From Phoronis australis (lineage: Eukaryota; Phoronida; Phoronidae): DNA of 64,000 nt. The notes below the pieces were generated by a model that searched no databases, had not been told where the DNA came from, and was given only the letters and a program-made list of their open reading frames with translations. The position numbers and the translations under genes were made by a program. Below are positions 37,529 to 50,407 of the stretch, in pieces (positions within the stretch are counted from its first letter, which is position 1; the number at the start of each line of letters is the position of its first letter). Location of the stretch: the NCBI GenBank assembly GCA_002633005.1, contig NMRA01000003.1:262129-326128 (forward strand). Direction: 5' to 3'.

Positions 37529-37758
37529 AGAGAATCACCTCTAGAAATTTTCGATGGCTGTTGATTGGCTGTCACCTTCCACATTGGCCTCTTGACAAAT
37601 CAGGCTAGTGATCTCCAATCTATCACATGATTTTTTTTTACTGCGTGATCAGTGATGGCAGATTATTTTAAAAACTAGCTCAACACTGGTATTATCTCTA
37701 ATTCAGGAGAATGGCAGCCATTAAATAGCCATCGAAAATTTCTAGAGGCGATTCTCAT
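37529..37758. repeat. Foldback element with ~48-bp inverted ends
   Basis: GAATCACCTCTAGAAATTTT...GATGGCT at the left is inverted at the right (AGCCATCGAAAATTTCTAGAGG). No coding content. The flank 36500-37320 is AT-rich with repeated AATAAATATTTATT-like words and no gene. Confidence 0.6.
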
Positions 37759-38375
37759 ATTTATCTATTGCATGGCTAGTAAGAAACTGATGTGCATAAC
37801 ATTTTAATGGAATTATTCACAGACCAAAATTTAAAATGGTGACTAAACCTTCAGACTGCTGAGATCAACTCTGCAGGGTTGATTTCAATAAGACAAATAG
37901 CCCTGTCACTGAATCATCTGGTACCCCAACCACCATCCTTTCTCTGGGAACACGACCGAAAAAAAACTGACTCAATCCCAGTCTTAAGTGCACTAGAATT
38001 TAAAAATGCTCATGCTAAATAATTTTTCATGTTTTGGAGACCACCAGAACGTTCTCAACTTTATAAGATTCCTTGTCAAATTTTACCAAGTGATGTTCAT
38101 TACTGGTTCACCTAGTATTGTTTGAAGACACCTACATAAGCAAACTTAATTGACATACATTCGGTCCTTATTCAAACTCTCGAAAATCACCAGAATCCGG
38201 CCACAATATCCAGATTAATGATAATAATCAAAAAACGTGAAGGCATTATCCCCACAATGTGTGACTGAAAAAATTGGAGCAGCCCTTAGCCACTTATATT
38301 GGCCATTTTAAAAGAAATTATAGGACACGCGGGATGAAAAACACGATGCAATATATTTACTACACAAAAACGAAA

Positions 38376-41300
38376 TCATGTCTTTATCTCCCTTAGTCCT
38401 TCTGTATCGGATGTTTTTTCTTGGTCGTCTTTTATGTTACCTGTGCTACGTAACATATCCTTCTCACTAAGAGACTCATCGACTGAATCAATGTCTTTCG
38501 TCGACTTAAATTCAATATCTTGTTTAACATCCGGCAGCTCACTTCTCGGCTCTGTGCTGTTCAGCAACACCGTTTCAACATGTTCTTCTAGAGCAACAAC
38601 TTGACAAAATTCTACGGCGTGCTGTTCGTGTGATACGCCTGAAACTGGTTGAATTCTTGAAGGCAGGTGTTCCTCGATTGCTTGAAGCATATTATCCGAC
38701 CGGTGGTTTGAGCATCGGTTTGAGTCGGTAACAACACCACTTAAACGTCGAAAACTACAAATGAATAAAAGGTTACTTCAGAATTGTAACCCATCTGTAT
38801 TGAAGTTCCAACAAAATATAACTCTCCATCAAAAAGTTATTTCGTATGGAGAAATCCAATTTTTTAATTAAATGTGACATTAGTTATGTAATTGATATAC
38901 AGATTAGGTGCGTTTACCCAATTGGTGCGTTTATCGTCATATGCTCGATTTTAGGACCATGCGCCTATATGTGAATTTGCGCCTATGTCCGGAATAAAGC
39001 GCATGCGCCAACGTGTGAAAGATTCAAAGGAGAATGCCACCCGATTTAATTAGTCTTTTTTGCCGTCTTAATCGGTCTATATCCACATCGCCTCGCATAC
39101 GGTCCACCTTACCTCGCCAAGAGGTGTCGCGTTAACCAGTGAGGAAGGTGAGAAACGACTCTAGCGACGTCAGTGGTTCATATGCAGAGTGAATGCCGCT
39201 TTGTTGCGGTGCATCGTTTCCGCTTGTCCGAACTAAGCAGCTTCGAGGAAAGCGGGTATATCGTTTTTTTTTACTTCCTCAAGAGTACGAAATGCTTAGG
39301 AAGTGGCTCATGGTAGTGAAGAATGAAATGTACGTTGTAAATAGCAAGTAGGAGGCCATGAAACATCTCCGTGTCTGTGGCCTGCAGACGTCGGACAGTG
39401 CCTCACGAATGCCGGCTTACCAAATAACTCCATTCTTTCCGTTGTCTGAGCTTGTTCACGGCGCCTCTCTAGTATTTCTTCATCATTGTATTCCTGTTCG
39501 AATTGATAGCCTGTAAAACTTAACGATCCACCTGCGAAGTCGGGACTGATGAGCTCTAGTCGGGATTGCGAGTTGCCATGTTTATTACTGAGCGTTCTGT
39601 TTCTAAATGAATTATTCTCACGCTAACCAATACTTATATAAAACTGAGACAAAGTCTGTCTCATTAGATGCAATTTGTAATGCCTTTGGAGTTTTCGTGA
39701 GAGCAAATGATTTGAGAAGCCAGCAATGAATAAATCACTGCGTTACCGGCTTTAGGTATAATAAAACTAATTGATGGGTCAGGCACTGAGGCCGTGTGAG
39801 CTCATGCTAATTTAGTGTTTGCTGGCAGAAACTGTTGTGAAACAACTCGATTTCCATTCCACGGCCAGGTGTTAGGGGAATCTTTATTTACATTTACATT
39901 ACTCAAATAATGATTGTCAATGTACAACTTCTGCCCTGACGGTGCTGTGGCCAAAGCGGAACCTGAATTCGCGGCCCCCGACGAGTTTCGTGGCTAATTC
40001 ACCAACATAATCAGGTGCACATTACTTTGGCTCACTATTATAGTATTTTTTTGACTGGAAGTTTAGTTTCCACTGAACTTTGGCTGGTTTATGTTCGTGA
40101 TGTTTGATCAGTTTCCGAGCCACTGGCCGGAATAACGAGTCAATCCGGCCGGCCGCGACGGGCCTGATCGAGCTCCGAGCCACTGGCCAGGATAACAAGC
40201 GTTTTGTGTTTAGAACTCAAAAAATCACAAGTCTAAACAACACAGATCTAGGTTCTCCTGTCTGTATGATCTCACGGAAAATACTTCGAAATTATCTCCG
40301 AGGCACAACCCAAACTCCTTCTACGGACCTTAGTGGCCTGCCGAACTTTGTAGGCTACGGTGTGTCCAAATACCTAAAATAATCCGTAAGAGCGAAATAA
40401 AACAACACGTTTTTATAAGAACTCGGTGTATTTTTAAGGGTTTTACATCGAAGTTTGATGACTTCAAGCGATAAGCTGACACCAGTAACCCGTGTTCTGA
40501 ACTGCTGAACCGACTGTGTGTGAAACCGATGACGTCATTGGATAATTTCAACACCTCCGTCTGCCGTCAGTTAACGCAACCGTGCGTGTCGTTATGGAGT
40601 AGAACTACTCGATCTAAATTGATACAAATTAGGTTGTTTTTTGGGTGGCATGCTCCTTTAAAAGGATACTGAGCTAGTTCCGTCGATGCACTATTTCCGC
40701 ATGCCGTTATTGTGCATATTACTACATACAAAAACCGTGTGCAACGTATTTCCCGCCGAATAAAGCACTCGACTTTTCTAAAAGAATTTTAAAGCGCTAT
40801 AGTTGTCTTTCTCGAACGTAAAACCATGTAGATGTATATCATATCGCAGATTTAACTTCTTACCTCTACTGTGGCCGTCCGAGCAGTGACTTCCTCTTAC
40901 GCCGTTTTTTAACCACAAAGCAACATTTTTAGGACCAATAATCCTCTTGGCTATTTTTGATTGGCTTATAGTTCGTCGATTCTAGAGATCAAGCTGTTTA
41001 ACCAATCATATACTTGCCTGTACTCCAGATGAAAGATTGAACGTGATTTTGACGGCGTTATGTTCTTACATTCACAGAAGTCACTGAGTTAATTAGATAT
41101 GCAAGCCAACTCTGAATCTCCAACAGCGTTGAACATATGCATGGATAGGTTGAAATTATTGGATTTTGTCACATCACTTTCACATTGCACATCAAATGTT
41201 GAACGGCACACGTCGATATAACGAACGATCGCGTAAAGCAATCATCTTCAGAAATGATATGGCCAATACAATTGCATAGATATGAAGCGACGTTTTACTG

Positions 41301-43838
41301 TTCGTTTAGCTTTTTGCTCCGCCATTTGTAGTTTTGACGAAACGGTGAATTTGTAAATTGCATACATTCATTTGGCTCAGTTGGCCGGCATTCGGGTGAT
41401 AGGTAATTTTAATGTGACGTCACCAGGTTAAAATGTGCAAGCACAGGATGGCAGACGATTCATTCGTCGTTGTTCCAGATTAGTAAAAAGCAGGCAAACA
41501 TAACCAAGTAAAACCTTTCATAATTGTTTCATAAGTACCAACGGGAATTTTATTTTGTTACACTTAATAAGTATTTTCCCCAAAGCCATGAATTTCTTCT
41601 GATATTTCCATTTCACAGAAACTGAAGAGCGATATACCTCCACCTTTGTTCCACAGTTTGAAGTCAGAACTCAAGTATTGGCTATGAGTGACTCACTTAC
41701 GTTTGCCCAACCACGAGAGCACCCAGGAGGGCTCGAAGTAGGCAAAAAGGTCCGCCTCAGAGAAACAAAAAATCCGAAAAAGTAGAAAATAAGACTTCAT
41801 TTAAAAAGGCAGGAATTGGGCGAATTCACAATTCATAGCTCTGAACGTAACCCGTTTTTTAGTAAAAGGTCCATATTCTCAAAAATTCGAGCCCTCCTAC
41901 TTTTTAGGTTGGGTGCGCATGCTTACTCGTCACCCAAGCAAGTGGCCACGTTTATGGTGACTATTACCAAAAAAATTTGTTTCGAAAACCGACAGGTTCC
42001 ATCTGATTTTGCTCATGATGAAAATTTTGTAAATCTCGTCTTCAGTTCAGATCAAGATTGGTTGAGTTAAATTTCCAAGTTCATGCACACGTGATCTAGA
42101 GATCAGTGACAAATGGGATGTCAATTCAAGCACAATTGTGAAATATCATCTAATCAAACAATTTGAGTAAGAAAATAACGCATTTTTCTGAATAGTACGA
42201 ACTCGAGGATTTAAGGCATGTTTTGAATGAAATGAACAAGAGGTGCGATTGAGACGATAAACAGGACGTCAGTGAGTGCCAATAGTATCAAAGTTTGATT
42301 GGATCTCTTAAGCAGTTCACTTTATTCCAAAATGTTGTTTGTGTAGGAAATTCGTTGCACAAGCTTGTCATGTATATATACCAAAAAGTCGCTAGCAGTG
42401 TCACCTTCTGAAGCACAATTGGTACCTCTCCTGAGCAAGAGCATTATAATTCAGCTAAGACACGTCCTATGCGTTTCCCCCGGTACAGTCGTTGTGCAGT
42501 GCTTTTTAAGTCGGTGGCGGCGACAATGATGCATGAATGAAATGCGCGAAGTTGAACAGAATTCCACGAAGTAATCTCAGAAATCACTTCAATCAATGGT
42601 TTTTAGAAATTTTCGTCAAAAATACTTCGATATTCTAACATGAATGAGTTTCTCTTTTGCGTTTAATTTCAGAAACGTCTGTAAGTCATTAGGCCTAACT
42701 CTTCACTTCCGAAGCTGTTACCACGTGACCTGGCTCACAAGTTCAGCATAGCTTAGCAGGTATAATTTGAGGATGCGGGCCGGGTTTTCAAGAGGCATTG
42801 GCCATTTAGGGTTTTCTATAATTATGCCACCAATTGGCCGTGTGTGCCGTCGAAATTCTGCGCCAAAGTCATCTTAATTCACGCAGACATGTTTCATTGA
42901 GGATTTGTAAAGAACTGAGAGTTGTCAGTTGTTTGCAAGACAAAACTATCTTCCCCTCCAAGTAAGGAACAATTTGAGGACAATTTAATAGTCCCAAGTG
43001 GTACAAATCGAAGACATTTTCTTCGACGGAACGCGATCAGCGGGAAACTGAAAATGCTTTACAGAGGCTTGTTTTGTTTGTTGAATAGATAGAATGGGGC
43101 ATTTTGGTATGTTCAGCGGTCTCCAACTTGTTTTAAACCTCTTCAGAAATTGGAAATGTTGTACTTCCGAAAGCAGCCACCTGACAGTGTCTCCACGGTT
43201 CTTATGGTAAAGACAGTGCACCTACCTCGGAGATCTTCTCTATCGGTGCCGAAAACGCCTTACTGATCCCTGACACAGGAATGGATATTCAACATTTGAT
43301 TACGGGTGGCACATTCTCGGATAAGTAAATTCGACTCTTACTTTTTATCAATAGGAAGAGAACCGTGACGTTTAGCGCCTTGTGCTTTGGCAAGTCTCCG
43401 TTTCTGCAAGTCCTGGTTGGCTAACGTTCCCATTCTGGATTTGGCTCCATCTTCATTATACATAAATAAGCTTGCTCGGGGCCCAATCTTAGGTCCACCA
43501 ACAGTGCCCATGGAAAAACCTGCGTATATAGATCGTATGACCACGGCAACAATGAAAAGCATTGCGGATGCACCCAGAAAGGCGCCACCTAGTGAAAAAA
43601 ACACAATCTTTTGAGACGGTGTTTTGTTCAACGTGGCACCCATCACCAACATTAGTCCTCCTGGAATGAGAATTATAACCGCTAGACAAATAAAAACCGG
43701 ATTCATTTTCAGGATATTGGGTGGTATGGGTGGTGCAGTATATGGGTTCGAGGTCCGTCGTTTGTCACTGACACTGGGATCACGGGATGACCGTGCAGGC
43801 CAGCTGTGACGTTTTGATGCGCTAGGTTTCTGTTGCAT
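38376..43838 (-). CDS. Unrecognised two-pass membrane protein (two exons)
   Basis: Exon 43838-43342 ends in donor GTAAGA just before what would be a stop; exon 38754-38376 begins after acceptor TTTGTAG. Phases match (2 nt plus 1 nt), giving 291 residues. Layout: a Ser/Arg-rich cytoplasm-like N-terminus with a proline run (~36-40), two hydrophobic segments at ~47-68 and ~79-101 with a short loop, a basic stretch to ~165, and an acidic Ser/Asp/Glu-rich tail from exon 2. Cysteines are few and there is no signal peptide, so both termini are probably cytosolic. The two-helix-plus-disordered-tail architecture recalls small vertebrate TMEM proteins, but I do not recognise the family. ATG 43838 follows an in-frame open stretch, so a further 5' exon is possible. 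An LTR with TATA box and heat-shock-like elements (44366-45076) sits about 0.5 kb upstream in the same orientation. Confidence 0.65.
41700..41960 (+). repeat. Dispersed repeat shared with 49255-49470
   Basis: Both contain TCCGCCTC near the start, AAAAGGTCCA, ATTCGAGxCC and GGxTGGGTGCGC in order, diverged. No gene seen in the surrounding 38.8-43.3 kb apart from the intron of the two-pass membrane gene. Confidence 0.4.
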
Positions 43839-44781
43839 GTCTGATTTCTCTTTCACTGAGCAGTTTTGCAGGGTTTTTAATTCGTCTTGCAGTCAAATGC
43901 ACCAGACTTGAAAAATTCAAGACCTATTCGATCATTATATATATTTGAGTTAAGTAACAGAACAAATGACGTCGTACTCATGGCTGTTACGCAACGATGA
44001 CATGAAATAATACGACCATTTTAAACTTCTTTAAAGTCGTCAACATGCCCTTTTGCGCCGACCACCAAAGATACCGTAGAGAAACCAGGGAAGCGTTCCA
44101 TGCGTGGAACGAGATTCTTGCCCCAGATTTTGCAAGATCATACAAGGTCCAAACAAAATCGCCAGGTGCGTGAAATGTGGGTGTTTAGCAAGTCATCTTG
44201 TGCAGCGCAAACTGGTAAAATGACTACCACTAAAATAACTGTACAAATAAGGGCCATACTGGGTTAGGCTGCATTCCGTAAATGCAGTAATCTTGCGATA
44301 ACGTAAAATCATCCATTATATGTTGTCACGTTTTTCCCCGTGTGTGGGTGGGCGCAAAAGGCAGGTGTTACAGACCGGTGCTATAATAGCTTTCGGTCGG
44401 GTGCGACGACTGACTGAAGACTGGTTCGAGTTAATCTTTTATTAATCCCGATCGTATGTTCACAAGCCTATGTTCAAACAAAACGTCTGACGTAATGTCT
44501 GTTTATGCTCGGAATATGTCCCGCAAATAATAGGTGCGTCGCAAGCTCCGTTTCGAAGTCTTGACTTGTCATGAACTTCTGAGACACGTTCAGCAACTGT
44601 TACACTCGTTGATTCAATAAGTAAAACCTGCTGTCTCTATAGCTGGCTCTCTATTGACTATCGCCGTAACTGCTGATTCTCTTCAGTGCAACTCAACTGT
44701 AATTCTCCTGATTAACTTTATTTTTTTGAACCGACTTCGTTGATCTGCCGTGACTAACACAAACCCAAACCCGTGCTTGTG

Positions 44782-44789
44782 TATTTATA
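44782..44789 (-). promoter_or_regulatory. TATA box in the LTR
   Basis: TATAAATA on the minus strand, correctly placed below the heat-shock-like cluster to drive transcription toward the two-pass membrane protein gene that starts at 43838. Confidence 0.45.
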
Positions 44790-44802
44790 GCCTAATGCAT
44801 AG

Positions 44803-44941
44803 TTCTGGAACTTTACATCAATTCAAGCACATTCTAGAACTTTCCTGAACTTCTACCCGACCATTCTACAAACATGTACTAGTCTCTAGAATATTCCAGA
44901 CTGCATTAATCACTGTCATGCTAGAGTATTCTAGAAAGTTC
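44803..44941. promoter_or_regulatory. Cluster of heat-shock-element-like pentamers
   Basis: Alternating TTC and GAA at 2-bp spacing, the HSF1 trimer pattern: 44803-44810 (two units), 44832-44849 (four contiguous units, TTCtaGAActTTCctGAA), 44889-44896 (two units) and 44929-44941 (three units, TTCtaGAAagTTC). Eleven perfect core pentamers within 140 bp is far more than expected by chance. HSF binding is inferred. Confidence 0.5.
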
Positions 44942-45112
44942 CACACTGCAGTAAACAAATTACATCATCACTGTTCTGGCCTCAGTCTTTTACAAAGTTC
45001 CACATTATTTTGTTGTAAACAAATTACATCATCACTGTACTTAACTCAGGGGTCATGCCAATCAAACAGAATAACAAAACAATACAACTAAAAATACTGT
45101 CAGACTATATTT

Positions 45113-48100
45113 AGTCTAGACGCATTTCTGGAAAATGTGCATGTTAGAGGCATTTTTAGTAAAAGTGGAGAACCTGTCTTTTTAGCATAATTATGGTATG
45201 CTGATTTCGATTATGCCTGTTCCCAAGCTGGATTTTGAGTTTTTGACCATCTAATTTGCATAAACAAAATGGCCGCCAAACCAACAGGATAAGAAACATT
45301 CGTAAGACCAGGAGTACAATATGTGACGAATACTTAGGAAATTTTTGCTTCAAAAACATAATGTGTGTTTAGATCACTTAAATTTAACAGCATATTAATG
45401 AACGTCATTAAATTCCCCAATTATGCTAATTAGCTTCCGCCATTACCAAAAAATTCAAATTTCGGTGTAACTTTATCAATTTGCAGGCAAACATGACAAC
45501 TAAGGTGTCTATACCTATGATTTGAAGGTCTAGAAAAATTATTATGACACATGTGAAGCTTTTTATTTCATCTTCACTAAGTTACAAATGTTCATTAATA
45601 AAGTCTGAAAATTAAATTAGAAATCATAATTATCCATGCTTTTTTGCGAACATCTCACTATTTAGATAAGACATAAAAGTATTGTAAACATAACAACATG
45701 ACTTTTAAATACTGTTGTAAAGAGATGCATGGCCATATCGTCCCATTTTGGACAGGAGCATATCGTCCTCACAGTCGACTAAGCACTCTGCTGCAGATTA
45801 ATGGAGCTTACGTGGTCGGTCCCAGAATACCAAAATATGTTAATACAGTACCTCGTTTAGTGGCTCTTCACGTATCAATGAACTTTATCAAGGCCACAGA
45901 AGATCACATGGGTGATTCCGGAATAGCTGAGGTGTGTATAGAGAGTGCAGTACTTGGTCAAGACCTATGGAACTGGTCCTCAGAGGAAAGTCGTACAGCA
46001 AAGCTACAGTATGAGGGCACACAAACTGTCTATGCAAGCTCTGTGGCATCTCCTGCGAGTGTCAAGCCTTCTCTCGTTTATTGCAGAAGCGACTGTCATG
46101 CTTCTATTACCAGTATGTCTGCAGATGATGATCCACAGAAAATTCCGGAGTTTTTAACATTTCTTAATTAGGATAAGTTCAGGAAACTCCTGGGCATTTT
46201 GTCAACAGTAGTTCGGATGATGTGAATTTCAGCTTCTGGTGGAGTTACATGTACATGGTTCCAATATTGTTAAAGTACACATGCTCTCAACGGAATGGTA
46301 TTTTGGAACTGCATCTCTATTCATTTACTCTCGTGCTGCCTCACCAAATTATGCCCGAGTGTGGTGCGGTCTTTTTAGCGGAGATACACCAGCTTCCACT
46401 GCAGTCTGTTTGGTCAGAGTTTCAAGCAGGAAATTTTGTAGTCAAACGCTCTCCTCATTTGCTCTGTCAGGTAGATGCTGGCCAATGGGTAAATGGGGCA
46501 GGCAAAAAGGAGGGGGTATCATCGGTAATACCAAAACCTCGTCAGCTCTATGGAGGTGGACACTCTCATTTAATCTGAAATCTCATATAGCTGAACAAAC
46601 TTACTGCTGTGGGAGTACATAGTTTCATAACGATGCCACGAGGCAACTGTTGAGAGTTCCCATCTTTAAGCATTCCATGGATTGAAGGTCTTCTCGTCCG
46701 CAAGGCCTTAGCTGCTACAAAGCCTTGCAACAACAGACCTAGCAACAGCAATAATCCAAGAGTCACTTTTGCATGCCAAGGAACTTGGACACGAACAAAC
46801 TAAGAAATTTGTTCGAGACCGATTATCACTGAGCAATGCGATAATTCAGACACGTCAATTCACGCGCCTATGCGCAAAAATAATACCCCAACATTTGCCA
46901 ACTTACATGATGTGGTGAAACAATCCAAAGACAAAGACAAGAAAATAGTTCTTAAGGCAGAGAGAGATATACTTCACTGCCTAGCTACAGCTTATGAGGT
47001 GGGTCGGCCAGTTGATTTGCCGTCTGTGCTCAAACGCGAGATTCTTCCCGTCCATGTTTTCTTACAGAAACGAGTGGCACATTGCGCACTGGAGATAAAT
47101 CTTCACTTGCCGAAGTATTAATAGTCAACACATCGACTGTCCTAAAACAATTCAACTTTATGGCATGCCCGCTTGCCTCATTATTGATGGCGAAGCATTG
47201 CTGGTAGCTCTTGGGAAGCTTGATGGTTATGTGACCTTCGAGAACCTGGCTGATTCATTCATGAAAACAGTGCTAAACATAGGATTTCGATATCATAAAA
47301 TTGACATTGTATTTGACAGATACAGACAAGAAACTATGAAAAACACAACAGGAAAACAGCGTAGTAAAGGAATACAGAAAATCAGGTGATTTTTGGAAGG
47401 CCGTGGTGTACCTCTTCCTCAAAACTGGTCAAATTTTCAGGCACTGGCTGAGAATAAAGAAGACCTAGCACATTTCCTGTCAGAGGAATTGTGTTTGTAG
47501 ACGCCTGAAGATAAAGAGTTTATGGTTGCAGGAGGGTTTAAAGATGAGCTGGAAGTAAATTAAATCATCTAAGGTTATGACTGACTTGAGGACTCTGAAA
47601 TCCACACATGAAGAAGCAGATACTAGACTGGTACTGCATGCTGTCCACAGTCAGTCGTATTTCCAGAGACACCCGATGTTCTACTGCTTCTGGTATCGCA
47701 CTTCCAACAAATGCAAAGTGAGCATATCTGTATGATGTCAGGCACATCAAAGAAATGACGATATATACATACTGAAGCACTTTTCAACAAACTACTAAGA
47801 GGCTCAACTACATCCTTGTTTGCTTTTCATGCCGTGACCGGGTTTGGCACCAACTCGTACTTTGCCAATCACATGAAACTATCATCATGGAAGGTGTTCC
47901 TAGAGCATCACAGATTGCTTAAGAACCCCTGCATTGGTGAAATCACTGAACAAATTACGATGGCTTCAGAAGTATTTGTCTGCAGAATATACAACACGAC
48001 CGGTAGATGTAGCACGCCATTTACTATTCTCCAACCCCGTGAACCCAGAAGTCCTTCCCCCTCACCCATAATGCCCGCCGTTTCCATCTGATGAGAGTGC

Positions 48101-49076
48101 ACTATCAGGTCAAGGTATGGCGAAATGATCATTGTTCCATACCTGAGCTCCCAGCACCCTCTGATATGGGGGGACACACTCTAACTTATGCTTGCAGTCC
48201 ATACTGATGAGACAGAGTTCTATCCCAGACAGGTGCCTAGAGATGGTATTGTGTGCATGCCAGAAACAACGCAACAGCAGACAATGCATATCATTATGCT
48301 CACGGCAGCAGCCCATTCCTTGCATGCAAACAGTTTGATTTGCCTGGCTTTAGGCATGTTAAAAAGTACAAAAAAGTGAATGCTAAAACTGTGTTCAGCA
48401 GGCCTGAAAATAATTCATGCAAATGAGAATTTAATGTCTTCAATAACAATAACTATATTGATTTTTTATGAATGGAAGATAACGGGATAGTGTGAACATT
48501 TGTCCTATATTCCATCAAACTAGTGACACCTTGCTTGACGAGCATTGCAGATTAATGACTAATTTTTCCCCATTCTGAAAGAATACATCTATAACCCAAT
48601 AAGTATGAAATAAATTGCCCCAAAAATGTCTTTAGCATGTTTGTTGACCATGAAAATATAAGTATAAACAACTCATTTTTCAAGTTAGCCTGCAGGAACA
48701 CAAACTTAAAGACGAAAATTACATTGTATGGTAATGGCGGCACCTAATTTGCATAATTAGTTGTCAGAGTTGCATTTTTTAGTATTCATAAGTGATGTAT
48801 TGCACAAGAAGTATTTATAAGAAGTGTACAGGTGAGACATTTCACCATTTTAAATGGTATATGGTGATTTCTATCACAAAAATACATCTGAACTTGACAA
48901 TTTGGCCGCCATTTTGTTTATGCAAATTAGATAGTCAAAAATGCAAAATTCGGCTTGGGAACAGGGTTAGTTGAATTCGCCATACCTTGATTGTGTGAAA
49001 AAGTCTTGTTCCCAACTTTTACTAAAAAATGCTTCTAGAACCTTATACAGGGCTCTTTTCAGGAAATGCGTCTAGG
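45113..49076 (+). mobile_element. Decayed DNA transposon with ~0.5-kb terminal inverted repeats
   Basis: The left end (45113-~45620) and right end (~48550-49076) are inverted copies: both ends show CTAGACGCATTTC, AGCATTTTTTAGTAAAAG-like, AAATGGCCGCCA and TGCCGCCATTACCA-like blocks in opposite orientation. Between them lies a broken plus-strand coding region (45698-48370). Superfamily not assigned; target duplication not clear. It abuts the LTR at 44366-45076. Confidence 0.6.
45698..48370 (+). pseudogene. Broken transposon gene for an asteroid/FEN-like multi-copy protein
   Basis: Successive frames align to one protein type that recurs in many invertebrate genomes: PFWTGAYRPHSRLSTLLQIN (45750), the LAEIHQLPLQSVWSEFQAGN block (46370), the LIIDGEALLVALGKLDGYVT block (47175) with FDRYRQETMK, STHEEADTRLVLHA-like (47600), FAFHAVTGFGTNSYFANHMK (47818) and FLEHHRLL. 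The Asp-containing motifs DGEAL, EADTR and TGxGT order resemble a FEN1/PIN-type nuclease; this is inference. At least five frameshifts and stops make it non-functional. Confidence 0.6.
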
Positions 49077-49614
49077 CTAATTCTGACATACGTAAAACGT
49101 TGGTTCAAAATCAAAAATTTTTTACTCGCGATATGGTCCTCAGCCTCGACGGTGTGTGTCGTTTGGCGTAATTATCATCAGTGGTGTGCAGTTGATGGCA
49201 TCGTTGGGTTCTGGTTGTGGTTTCGCATGCGCGAACGAGCCCCCCCCATTTGGTGAAGTCATGTGCAACTGAAAAAGTTCCGCCTCGAAAATGGGACAAA
49301 AGTCCACAAAACAAGCGCAAACACGCAGTACACAGTGGTGGTCCCGTTTTTTTTAGTCCTCCAGCTCTTTTGTTAGCAAAAGGTCCACAACGTCAGGAAT
49401 TCGAGTCCCCCCATACTGAAGGCTGGGTGCGCGCATGTTTCGTTGTCCGCGACGTTTACGTAAAATTGCGGTTTCAAGATGGTTGTGCGAACATCAACGT
49501 TCTCAGCAGGTTTGGAGTTGGCGTCGTCGTCTTCCTCGACGTTCGGTGTTGCTGCTGCTGGTTATACGACAGGTGCCGAGTACTAGGGAAATATACTTTA
49601 AACTTCCGAGGACT

Positions 49615-49775
49615 CAGTGGCGGATTTAGAGGGGGGGGGCAAGAAGGCCATGGCACCACTAAAATTCCCCCAGATTCCATTTGGCAGTCCGGGGGTGAGA
49701 ATGTCCGATCTGAAGGGCAAAAGTGGCTAATATTCTGCCCTGCCCCCCAACACAAAATCCTGGATCCGCCCCTGG
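49615..49775. mobile_element. MITE with GTGGCGGATC-type ends
   Basis: Starts CAGTGGCGGATTTAGA and ends CTGGATCCGCCCCTG, imperfect inverted termini, with GAGGACTC-like and GAGGAATT flanks that may be a decayed 8-bp duplication (hAT-like). Interrupts a minus-strand ORF (49975-49777). Confidence 0.55.
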
Positions 49776-49776
49776 A

Positions 49777-49975
49777 GGAATTCCTGTGCACCATCCATGG
49801 TGTCACGTCGCATATAGGTGTGCCGACCAGACCGTCCGGCCTTGCAAAACTTTGTACCGCGCCCCACAACATGTAGAATGTCCCTTTTCCCGACCAACGG
49901 ATCAAAATCACTCATTTCTTCCTTTTCCACATGATTTATCCCGANAAAAGAAAACACCGTCGTTACAGCAGGCAT
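49777..49975 (-). other. Short unrecognised ORF cut by a MITE
   Basis: From ATG 49975 the minus strand reads about 66 residues (with one ambiguous base at 49945), including VGKRDILHVVGRGTKFC, and then enters the MITE. Probably a repeat-derived fragment; family unknown. Confidence 0.2.
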
Positions 49976-50373
49976 TTTCTCCTTACGGCCGTACCGGCCG
50001 AGATCAAAGTGTTCTACTTTTTATGTCCAAATAATGACAACTATATCGTCCTATTCGGTTTCTCGGTGGCGTTTTCAGTTGATTACAGGAAGTGCCGCTC
50101 GTCATAGCGCTTTCATACTGCGTTTTTAACGAATGTAGTTTTGAACTCCCCATTATTCGACAATTGAACCCACGTAACTAATCATTTTTCCTGCATACAA
50201 CGACTTGCTTCTGAGTATAATAAGGTATGCTTATATGTGTTTTGTCATAAATAATAGGAGGGCATTAAAAATAATTCCTGTGATCTAAGCGATTTCAGAG
50301 GAACTTTTCAATGCATTTCATATCAGTACTGAGAAAGAAATTCAGTTACATGAAACATGTGTCAACATACATA

Positions 50374-50379
50374 TTTATT
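50374..50379 (-). promoter_or_regulatory. Polyadenylation signal for FOXRED2
   Basis: AATAAA on the minus strand, 29 bases past the FOXRED2 stop codon, in an AT-rich context. A very short 3' UTR is implied unless a later signal is used. Confidence 0.5.
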
Positions 50380-50407
50380 GCAAACAAAGTACAAGACAGC
50401 ACACAGT

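Larger units (their letters stand above)
44366..45076 (-). mobile_element. LTR of a retrotransposon with TATA box and heat-shock-like elements
   Basis: On the minus strand the segment begins TGTTATTCTG and ends GTCTGTAACA, so it has short inverted TGTTA/TAACA ends typical of LTRs. It contains TATAAATA (44789-44782) preceded by clusters of TTCnnGAA pentamers. Just past its end, TTTGCGCCCACCCACACA (44357-44340) resembles a degraded primer-binding site of the TGGCGCCC type. No gag or pol follows. Flanking 4-6 bp do not match, so this is a truncated element or recombined LTR rather than a clean solo LTR. A ~24-bp direct repeat occurs at ~44952-44976 and ~45015-45039. Confidence 0.5.

Noticed and set aside
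44000-44365. gag-pol region after the LTR
   Set aside because: No long frame and no protease, reverse transcriptase or integrase motif.
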